This document shows, one piece after another, positions 13,928 through 19,572 of a DNA stretch of 19,572 nucleotides. Origin of the DNA: JBOGGX01 sp050744245 (GTDB lineage Bacteria; Actinomycetota; Acidimicrobiia; Acidimicrobiales; JBOGGX01); assembly GCA_050744245.1 (NCBI GenBank), contig JBOGGX010000123.1:1-19572 (forward strand). Direction: 5' to 3'. The notes under the pieces were generated by a model. That model made no database searches and was not told where the DNA came from. It saw only the letters and a list, made by a program, of their open reading frames with translations. Position 1 is the first letter of the stretch. Each line of letters begins with the position of its first letter. The position numbers were made by a program, and so were the translations under genes.

Positions 13928-15499
13928 GTGGGTCGCGTCCTGGTCACCGAGGAGATCGCCGAGAACGGCCTCGACCTGCTGCGGGAGGCGGGGCACCAGG
14001 TCGACGTCCGGCTGGAGCTCTCCGCTGACCAACTGCTCGACGCCGTGGCGGGGGTCGACGCCATCATCATCCGGTCGGCGACCAAGGTCACGGCCGAGGT
14101 GCTGGAGGCCGCCGCCGACCTGGTCGTGATCGGCCGGGCCGGGATCGGCCTCGACAACATCGACGTCGACGCGGCCACGGCGCGGGGCGTGATGGTGGTC
14201 AACGCCCCCCAGTCCAACGTGTTGTCGGCGGCCGAGCACACCATGGCGCTGCTCCTGGCCCAGGCCCGGAACATCCCGCAGGCGCACACCGCCCTGACCG
14301 CGGGCCGGTGGGAGCGCTCGCGTTGGGAGGGGGTCGAGCTGGCGGACAAGGTGCTGGGGGTGGTCGGGCTGGGCCGGATCGGCAAGCTGGTGGCCCAGCG
14401 GGCACTGGCCTTCGGCATGCGGGTGATCGCGTTCGATCCCTACGTCGCACCCGAGCGGGCCCGCCAGCTCAACGTCGAGCTGGTCGAGCTGGGCGAGCTC
14501 ATGGCCCGGTCCGACTTCGTCGCCATCCACGTGGCCAAGACGGCCGAGACCGTCGGGCTCATCGGTCGCCAGGTCCTGGCCCGGGCCAAGCCCGGCGTTC
14601 GGATCGTGAACGCGGCCCGGGGCGGCATCGTCGACGAGGAGGCGTTGGCCGACGCGATTCGGGCCGGCCGCGTGGGCGGCGCCGCGTTCGACGTGTTCGC
14701 CGAGGAGCCGACCACGTCGTCGCCCCTCTTCGGACTGGAGCAGGTCGTCGTCACGCCGCACCTCGGGGCCAGCACCCGCGAGGCGCAGGACAAGGCCGGC
14801 GCCACCATCGCCCAGCAGGTGCTCCTCGCCCTGGCCGGCGACTTCGTCCCGCTCGCGGTCAACCTGGCCGCCTCGGAGGTGGCCGAGGCGGTTCGCCCCT
14901 TTGTGGCCCTGGCCGAACGGCTGGGCCGGCTGTACGGGTCGCTCAACCAGGGGACGCCGGCCCGGCTCGAGGTCGAGTACCACGGCCAGCTGGCCGACCA
15001 CGACACCCGGGTGCTCAACCTGGCCGTGCTCAAGGGCCTGTTCGGCGAGGTCAGCCACGAGCCGGTCACGTTCGTCAACGCCCCCCGCATCGCCGGCGAC
15101 CGGGGCGTCGAGGTGGTCACCCGCTCGTCGGCCGCGGCGCAGGAGTACGTCAACCTGATCATCGTCCGGGGCGGCGACCACGCCGTCGGCGGGACGCTCG
15201 TGGGACTCAGGCACGAGCCCAGGATCGTGATGCTCGACGACCACTCGGTCGAGGTGCCGCCGTCGCCCAACCTGCTGGTGGTGCGGAACGAGGACCGGCC
15301 GGGGATGATCGCCACCGTGGCAACGGCCCTGGCCGAGGCCGACGTCAACATCGACGACATGCACCTCGGCCGGTCGGCCGACGGCAAGCCCGCCCTCCAG
15401 ATCCTCGCCACCTCGGTGCCGGTCCCGGTGGCGGTCCAGGAGCAGATCAGGAGCCACGCCGGCATCGTCTCGGTCCACGCCATCCGCCTGCCGGAGTGA
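13928..15499 (+). CDS. serA: D-3-phosphoglycerate dehydrogenase (three-domain type)
   Basis: A 523-residue SerA that oxidises 3-phosphoglycerate to 3-phosphohydroxypyruvate with NAD+, the first and usually serine-regulated step of serine synthesis. The N-terminal substrate domain precedes the Rossmann motif GLGRIG (147-152). Catalytic residues are Arg231 in NAARGGIVDEEAL, Glu260 in FAEEP and His278 in TPHLGASTREAQ. From about residue 320 to 450 comes the allosteric substrate-binding domain found in long actinobacterial-type enzymes. A C-terminal ACT domain follows (LLVVRNEDRPGMIATVATAL), which binds serine in relatives. The GTG at 13928 begins the conserved VLVTEEIAENGLDLL. No good ribosome binding site precedes it. 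A lipoprotein remnant separates it from the aminotransferase gene. Confidence 0.97.
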   Translation: MGRVLVTEEIAENGLDLLREAGHQVDVRLELSADQLLDAVAGVDAIIIRSATKVTAEVLEAAADLVVIGRAGIGLDNIDVDAATARGVMVVNAPQSNVLSAAEHTMALLLAQARNIPQAHTALTAGRWERSRWEGVELADKVLGVVGLGRIGKLVAQRALAFGMRVIAFDPYVAPERARQLNVELVELGELMARSDFVAIHVAKTAETVGLIGRQVLARAKPGVRIVNAARGGIVDEEALADAIRAGRVGGAAFDVFAEEPTTSSPLFGLEQVVVTPHLGASTREAQDKAGATIAQQVLLALAGDFVPLAVNLAASEVAEAVRPFVALAERLGRLYGSLNQGTPARLEVEYHGQLADHDTRVLNLAVLKGLFGEVSHEPVTFVNAPRIAGDRGVEVVTRSSAAAQEYVNLIIVRGGDHAVGGTLVGLRHEPRIVMLDDHSVEVPPSPNLLVVRNEDRPGMIATVATALAEADVNIDDMHLGRSADGKPALQILATSVPVPVAVQEQIRSHAGIVSVHAIRLPE

Positions 15500-15507
15500 C
15501 CCAGACC

Positions 15508-15513
15508 TAGTCT
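15508..15513 (+). promoter_or_regulatory. Candidate -10 for the second acyl-CoA ligase
   Basis: TAGTCT fits TANNNT and would start transcription near 15520, giving a leader of about 30 bases that carries the GAGGGGG ribosome binding site (15537-15543). It is the only promoter-like box in the 51-bp gap after serA; read-through from serA is also possible. Confidence 0.35.
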
Positions 15514-15550
15514 GTTCCGAGGCACCAGGCTTCGACGAGGGGGTAGGCCG

Positions 15551-17200
15551 ATGGGCACGGCGGTGTCGTATTCGAACGGGGCCTCGACGGTGCCGTTGCT
15601 CGGGGAGACGATCGGCGACAACCTCGAACGCACGGCCCGCCGGTTCCCCGACCAGGAGGCGCTGATCTCGTGCCACCAGGATCGGCGGTACACCTATGCC
15701 GAATTCGACGCCGAGGTCGACCGGGTGGCCCGGGCGCTTCTCGCCCGGGGGTTCGACAAGGGCGACCGGGTCGGCATCTGGAGCCCCAACTGCGCCGAGT
15801 GGGTGCTGGTGCAGTACGCCACGGCCAAGGTGGGCGTGATCCTGGTCAACATCAACCCCGCCTATCGCACCCACGAGGTCGAGTACGCGCTGCGTCAGTC
15901 CGCGTGCAGGGTGCTCATCTCGGCCACCGAGTTCAAGACCTCCGACTACCGCGCCATGGTCGACGCCGTGCGCCCGAACCTCGCCGAGCTCGAGTCGGTC
16001 ATCTACCTCGGCACCGACGACTGGGACGGGCTGCTCGCCTCGGCCGCCAACGCCTCGGCCGCCGACCTCCGCGACCGCCAGCGGGGACTGGCGTTCGACG
16101 ACCCGATCAACATCCAGTACACGAGTGGGACGACCGGCTTTCCCAAGGGGGCGACGCTCAGCCACCACAACATCCTGAACAACGGGTTCTTCATCGGCGA
16201 GGGCTGCGTCTACTCCGAGGTCGACCGGGTGTGTATCCCCGTTCCCTTCTACCACTGCTTCGGGATGGTGCTCGGCAACCTGGCCTGCACCACGCACGGG
16301 GCGGCCATGGTCATCCCCGAGGCTGCCTTCGACCCGGCGGCCACGCTGCGGGCGGTCGAGGCCGAGCGCTGCACCAGCCTCTACGGGGTGCCGACCATGT
16401 TCATCGCCGAGCTCAACCTGCCCGACTTCGCCGACTACGACCTCTCGACGCTGCGGACGGGCATCATGGCCGGCTCACCGTGCCCGGTCGAGGTCATGAA
16501 GCGCTGCATCAACGAGATGCACATGGACGAGGTGACCATCTGCTACGGCATGACCGAGACGTCACCGGTCTCGACCCAGACCCTCACCGACGATCCCATC
16601 GACAAGCGGGTGTCGACCGTCGGCCGGGTCCACCCTCACATCGAGGTCAAGGTGATCGAGCCGGCGACCGGGCTCGCGGTCGACCGGGGCCAGCCCGGCG
16701 AGCTGTGTACGAGGGGCTACTCGGTGATGCTCGGGTACTGGGGCGACCCCGAACGGACCGCCGAGGCCATCGACGCGGCCAGGTGGATGCACACCGGCGA
16801 CCTGGCCACCATGGACGACGACGGCTACCTCAACATCGTCGGGCGCAACAAGGACGTCGTCATCCGGGGCGGCGAGAACGTCTACCCGCGCGAGGTCGAG
16901 GAGTTCCTCTACACCCACCCGGACATCGTCGACGTCCAGGTGATCGGCGTGCCCGACGAGAGGTACGGCGAGGAGATCATGGCCTGGATCAAGCTGCGGC
17001 CGGGCTCCGAGCCGCTCACCGCCGAGTCGGTGCGGGCGTTCTGCCACGGCCAGATCGCCCACTACAAGATCCCGCGCTATGTCCACCTCACCGGCGACTT
17101 CCCAATGACGATCACGGGGAAGGTGCAGAAATTCAGGATGCGGGAGGACTCGATCGCCCTCCTCGGGCTGGAGCAGGCGGCGGGGATTCAGACCGCGTAG
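15551..17200 (+). CDS. AMP-forming acyl-CoA synthetase (FadD/AcsA-like)
   Basis: A 549-residue ANL-superfamily ligase forming acyl-CoA from a carboxylic acid, ATP and CoA. Motifs: phosphate-binding YTSGTTGFPKGA from residue 190, then CYGMTETSPVS, the hinge region WMHTGDLATMDDDGYL and GRNKDVVIRGGENVYPREVEE, and the catalytic Lys524 in MTITGKVQKFRMRE. The sequence pattern is that of medium/long-chain FadD-type enzymes rather than acetyl-CoA synthetase, and differs clearly from the ligase at 223-1854. GAGGGGG lies 7 bases before the ATG. It follows serA by 51 bp on the same strand, perhaps with its own promoter. Its last 68 bp overlap the converging hydrolase gene. Substrate unknown. Confidence 0.93.
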   Translation: MGTAVSYSNGASTVPLLGETIGDNLERTARRFPDQEALISCHQDRRYTYAEFDAEVDRVARALLARGFDKGDRVGIWSPNCAEWVLVQYATAKVGVILVNINPAYRTHEVEYALRQSACRVLISATEFKTSDYRAMVDAVRPNLAELESVIYLGTDDWDGLLASAANASAADLRDRQRGLAFDDPINIQYTSGTTGFPKGATLSHHNILNNGFFIGEGCVYSEVDRVCIPVPFYHCFGMVLGNLACTTHGAAMVIPEAAFDPAATLRAVEAERCTSLYGVPTMFIAELNLPDFADYDLSTLRTGIMAGSPCPVEVMKRCINEMHMDEVTICYGMTETSPVSTQTLTDDPIDKRVSTVGRVHPHIEVKVIEPATGLAVDRGQPGELCTRGYSVMLGYWGDPERTAEAIDAARWMHTGDLATMDDDGYLNIVGRNKDVVIRGGENVYPREVEEFLYTHPDIVDVQVIGVPDERYGEEIMAWIKLRPGSEPLTAESVRAFCHGQIAHYKIPRYVHLTGDFPMTITGKVQKFRMREDSIALLGLEQAAGIQTA

Positions 17201-17783
17201 CCCGGGCCGCGGCCACGAGCGCTGCGACGACCGCGGCCTCGAACTCGGGGCGATAGGTGGGCGCCCCGGTGCCGGGCCGCACCCTGGGCGGCAGCTCGAG
17301 CTGGACGCCGGCCTCCCGAAGCCGGTTCACCGGGTTGAGGGGGTGCTGCCCCCGAAGCAGCTCTGGGACGAGGTCGAGGTCGTCCATGGCGACGAACCCG
17401 TCACCCAGCCTGGTCTCCAGCGCCGTCTTGAGCCGAGCGGCCAGCCACCGGTTGCGCCCACCGAGCAGCAACGTGGTGAACATGTTCTCCCGGCCGTAGC
17501 CATGGACGGCCACGCCGACATCGACGTGGGCGGTGAACCGGGCCAGGGCCGGCGACACCTCGGGGTCGAACTCGACCGACGGCACGTGCCACCGGAGGTC
17601 GTCGGGCTGGCGGACGACGTACAGCGACGCACCCGAACGGCGGGCCGCGGCGTCTGCGATCACGTCGGTCCCAACCTCGAGCGAGCCGCCATGGAAGGCG
17701 AGGAACCCGAACCGGCCGGCGAGCTCGCACCGCTCCTCGACACCTGGATGGGCCAACAGCTCGGCGAACATCGCTTCGGGCAT
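17133..17783 (-). CDS. Poly-gamma-glutamate hydrolase family protein
   Basis: A 216-residue protein matching the pattern of the PghP/YmaC family, zinc-dependent enzymes with a carboxypeptidase-like fold that cut gamma-glutamyl chains. Key elements: FLAFHGGSLEVGT with His31 and Glu36 as likely metal ligands, SLYVV, AVHGYGRE with His94, LLLGGRN, and NPVNRLREAGVQLELPPRVR near the C-terminus. The last 25 residues are a Pro/Ser/Arg-rich tail whose codons overlap the 3' end of the acyl-CoA ligase gene by 68 bp on the other strand. No signal peptide is seen, so it may act in the cytoplasm. The actual substrate here is unknown; a gamma-glutamyl compound or peptide is plausible. A TATATT box just upstream supports the ATG at 17783; an in-frame ATG four codons on is possible. 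Confidence 0.82.
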   Translation of the reverse strand: MPEAMFAELLAHPGVEERCELAGRFGFLAFHGGSLEVGTDVIADAAARRSGASLYVVRQPDDLRWHVPSVEFDPEVSPALARFTAHVDVGVAVHGYGRENMFTTLLLGGRNRWLAARLKTALETRLGDGFVAMDDLDLVPELLRGQHPLNPVNRLREAGVQLELPPRVRPGTGAPTYRPEFEAAVVAALVAAARATRSESPPPAPARGGRSSPPAS

Positions 17784-17792
17784 CGCCGGCCG

Positions 17793-17798
17793 AATATA
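17793..17798 (-). promoter_or_regulatory. -10 box TATATT for the hydrolase-family gene
   Basis: On the minus strand TATATT, five of six to the -10 consensus and the most AT-rich -10 candidate I see, ends 9 bases before the ATG at 17783. No ribosome binding site lies between them, so the message is probably leaderless or nearly so. The terminator at 17817-17846 insulates it from the upstream fasciclin gene. Confidence 0.6.
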
Positions 17799-17816
17799 CC
17801 GAGCGCCCCAACGAGA

Positions 17817-17846
17817 ACGGCCGCCGGGCCCGAAGCCGGCGGCCGT
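17817..17846 (-). terminator. Terminator after the fasciclin gene
   Basis: A perfect 11-bp stem, ACGGCCGCCGG (17817-17827) with CCGGCGGCCGT (17836-17846), has an 8-base loop. On the minus strand it lies 24 bp after the fasciclin stop and is followed by TCTCGTT, a weak T-rich tail. Confidence 0.7.
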
Positions 17847-17870
17847 CCTCAGGTTGTCGTGCGGTCGAGA

Positions 17871-18547
17871 TCAGGCGCCGGGCACCATCACCGCGTCGAT
17901 GAGATACACGGTGGCGTTCGCGGTCTGGATGCCGGGGACCACGACCGAGGCCCGGCCGCCGTTGAGCTCGATGGTGTCGCCGGCGACCGAGATGGCCAGG
18001 GTCGCACCGGTGAACGTCTGGAGCGCGGTCATGCCAGCCAGATCCTCGGGGCTGAGCCGCTCGGGGAAGACGTGGAAGCCGAGCACCTGGGTGAGCAGCC
18101 CCTGGGGATCGGCCAGGGCGGCCTGCGGGGTGGCCGAGTCGAACCGGGCGAAGGCGCAGTCCGTCGGGGCGAACACGGTCAGCTCGGGGGCGGCGTTGAG
18201 GGTGTCGCCGAGGCCGGCCGCGCCGACCGCGGTGACCAGCGTCGTGAGGACCGGGTTGTTCGATGCGGCCGTGGCGACCTGGTCGTCGGTCATGCCGCTG
18301 AGCGTGCCCTCGGCCGGGCCGCCCTCGATCGCGGCGACGAGGCCGTCGGCGTCGCAGATCCTCGAGGGATCGCTGGCGGCGGCGCCCCGCCGGCCGAGCC
18401 CTGGTCGTTGGCCATGGTGTCGTCGGTCGCCCCGCTGGCGGGCGCCGGGTCGTTGGTCGAGGCCGAGTCGTTGCTGTCGTCGCCGCAGGCGGCGGCCAAG
18501 GTGAGCAGGGCCACGAACGGGAGTACGCGGGCAATGGCACGCTTCAT
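17871..18547 (-). pseudogene. Fasciclin-domain lipoprotein, one frameshift
   Basis: Two frames combine into a lipoprotein of about 225 residues. The ATG at 18547 has GAAAGG 8 bases upstream and opens with a signal peptide, MKRAIARVLPFVALLTLAAAC, whose Cys21 is the lipid-modified residue. A Ser/Asp/Gly-rich linker follows. Near the CCCC run at 18385-18388 a base seems missing and the reading moves to another frame, giving SDPSRICDADGLVAAIEGG. That leads into a FAS1 (fasciclin) domain with motifs LTVFAPTDCAF and LGFHVFP, and the closing strand VYLIDAVMVP. FAS1 lipoproteins are surface proteins usually thought to act in adhesion or matrix contact. It lies 53 bp downstream of the molybdoenzyme gene on the same strand, so likely one operon. 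A homopolymer at the break makes sequencing error a real possibility. Confidence 0.82.
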
Positions 18548-18561
18548 GGTTGGTGCCTTTC

Positions 18562-18598
18562 GGGGGAGTCGGGAGGGGTTGTGGGGGTTGGGGTTGGG
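18562..18598 (+). other. G-quadruplex-type G-run cluster
   Basis: Six G runs of three to five lie close together on the plus strand: 18562-18566, 18571-18573, 18575-18578, 18583-18587, 18590-18593 and 18596-18598, with linkers of one to four bases. The block fills the gap between the molybdoenzyme stop and the fasciclin start, on the template strand for both. The matching RNA is C-rich and directly precedes the fasciclin ribosome binding site. Confidence 0.6.
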
Positions 18599-18600
18599 CG

Positions 18601-19572
18601 TCATGCCGCCGGCTCCTCAACCGTGACCAGCAGCGACCGCCAGCCGCTGGCGCCGTTGGGGAACGGCTCGGCCCGCTCGTCGGTCTGGAGCTCGCCGGCG
18701 CCGTCGGTGGCGCGGGCGGTGATGGTGTGGCGGCCGGGTGTCGCGTCCCATGGGAGCGTCCACTGGCGCCAGGTGTCGAGGTTGAGGGCCTCGGCCAGCG
18801 AGGCCGCCCGCCACGGCCCGTCGTCGATGCGGACCTCGACCTGCTCGATGCCGCGGGTCTGGGCCCAGGCCACGCCGCCGATGGTCACCGTCCCGGCCGG
18901 CACGCGGGCCAGGCCCTGGGGGGTGTCGATGCGGGTCATGGTCTTGATCGGGGCCTCGCGGTCCCAACCCCTGCGCACCCAGTACTGGTCGAAGGCGTCG
19001 AAGGTCGTCAGCTCGATCTCGGTGAGCCACTTGGTGGCCGACACGTAGCCGTAGAGCCCCGGCGTGATGAGGCGGGCGGGGAAGCCATGTTCGATGGGGA
19101 GCGGCTCGCCGTTCATGCCGACCGCCACCAGCGCGTTGCGGTCGTAGGCCGCGGCGACGGGGAAGCCGCACGTCCAGCCGTCGGACGAGCGCCCGACGAT
19201 CTGCTCGGCGCCCGGTTGCACGCCGGCGTCGTCGACCAGTTCGCGCAGCGGCACGCCGAGCCAGCGGGCGTTGCCGACGAGCTTGCCGCCGACCGTGTTG
19301 GAGACCCACGTGAGGGTGACGTCGGCCTCGACCAGCGGCCGGCCGACCAGTTCGTCGAAGCTGAGGACGGTCGGCCGGTCGACGAGGCCGTGGATCCGGA
19401 GCTCCCATCCTTCGGCCGGGAGCTGGGGGAGGACCAGCGCGGTGTCGACCCGGTCGCGGTTGGGCGTGAAGAACGGTGTGATGCCGTCGGCACCGGCCTC
19501 GACCGTCGGCGGGGCGGCCGCCAGCGGTCGGGCCGCCCTGGGCAGGGTGGTGCCGGCACGGGAGGCGGCGGC
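18601..19572 (-). CDS. Sulfite-oxidase-family molybdopterin oxidoreductase (5' truncated)
   Basis: The frame is open from the window edge, so the N-terminus, perhaps with membrane helices, is missing; the ATG at 19254 is internal. The 323 visible residues cover the molybdopterin-binding domain (GITPFFTPNRDRVDTA, WELRIHGLVDRP, NTVGGKLVGNARWLGVPL, MNGEPLPIEHGFPARL, GLYGYVSATKWL). The C-terminal dimerisation domain follows (EAPIKTMTRIDTPQ, GVAWAQTRGIEQVEVRIDDG, TWRQWTLPWDATPGRHTITARATD). Relatives reduce or oxidise small oxo-compounds outside the cytoplasmic membrane. Oddly, codon 19306-19308 encodes Trp in LTWVSN, where I expect the Mo-coordinating Cys (LTCVSN in relatives I recall). A nearby Cys lies in GWTCGF. 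Probably co-transcribed with the fasciclin lipoprotein. Confidence 0.88.
   Translation of the reverse strand, partial: AAASRAGTTLPRAARPLAAAPPTVEAGADGITPFFTPNRDRVDTALVLPQLPAEGWELRIHGLVDRPTVLSFDELVGRPLVEADVTLTWVSNTVGGKLVGNARWLGVPLRELVDDAGVQPGAEQIVGRSSDGWTCGFPVAAAYDRNALVAVGMNGEPLPIEHGFPARLITPGLYGYVSATKWLTEIELTTFDAFDQYWVRRGWDREAPIKTMTRIDTPQGLARVPAGTVTIGGVAWAQTRGIEQVEVRIDDGPWRAASLAEALNLDTWRQWTLPWDATPGRHTITARATDGAGELQTDERAEPFPNGASGWRSLLVTVEEPAA

Noticed and set aside
13127..16297. 1056-codon minus-strand frame over serA and the second ligase
   Set aside because: Shadow of two intact plus-strand genes; rich in His, Asp, Val and Arg with no recognisable domain.
17871..18620. Reading the fasciclin gene from the ATG at 18620 in one frame
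   Set aside because: That N-terminus is Arg/Pro/Gln-rich and not a signal peptide, while the neighbouring frame from 18547 gives a lipoprotein signal with a good ribosome binding site; a frameshift explains both.
1..19572. CRISPR arrays, insertion sequences, tRNA/rRNA genes, toxin-antitoxin or defence systems
   Set aside because: No spaced repeat arrays, transposase motifs, cloverleaf-like sequence or known defence-protein motifs were seen in either strand by eye.

Overview
The window is high-GC DNA with close-packed genes, GTG starts as well as ATG, and -10 boxes placed directly upstream of start codons. Together with the actinobacterial look of SerC, SerA and the small NlpC-type protein, this suggests an actinobacterium, possibly of the class Acidimicrobiia. 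The class is inferred from general resemblance only; no search was run.

Layout. 1-222: no gene seen, three short tandem duplications. 223-2941: an AMP-forming acyl-CoA ligase (-) diverging from a CorA magnesium channel (+). 2970-4652: ilvD (+). 4663-7133: an alpha/beta hydrolase (-), a 61-residue Cys-rich protein (-), a frame-broken peptidoglycan-binding/NlpC-P60 gene (+) and a two-helix membrane protein (-). 7199-10800: an ilv leader peptide and attenuator followed by overlapping ilvB-ilvN-ilvC and a strong terminator. 10800-10894: a hairpin element flanked by direct repeats. 11018-13368: serC (-) and a class I aminotransferase (+), only 20 bp apart. 13371-13801: the remains of a small lipoprotein gene. 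13928-15499: serA (+). 15551-17200: a second acyl-CoA ligase (+). Its 3' end overlaps a poly-gamma-glutamate hydrolase-family gene (-). 17871-19572: a fasciclin lipoprotein gene (-, frame broken) downstream of a sulfite-oxidase-family molybdoenzyme (-) cut by the window edge.

How the genes work together. The core is amino-acid biosynthesis. IlvB/IlvN, IlvC and IlvD carry out three consecutive steps toward valine and isoleucine, SerA and SerC two of the three steps to serine, and the class I aminotransferase probably handles aspartate/glutamate-type substrates. The two acyl-CoA ligases feed fatty or other carboxylic acids into CoA metabolism. The last two genes look like an extracytoplasmic pair.

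Most notable. A Leu/Val/Ile-rich leader peptide with a perfect terminator hairpin lies upstream of ilvB. Several genes show a leaderless promoter layout, a TANNNT box with about six bases to the start codon. A near-symmetric -10 may be shared by serC and its divergent neighbour. All frame breaks found in the window fall in three small envelope-type genes. The partial molybdoenzyme has Trp where I expect the molybdenum-binding Cys. I see no CRISPR array, insertion sequence, tRNA, rRNA or defence system, and no clearly new multi-gene system.
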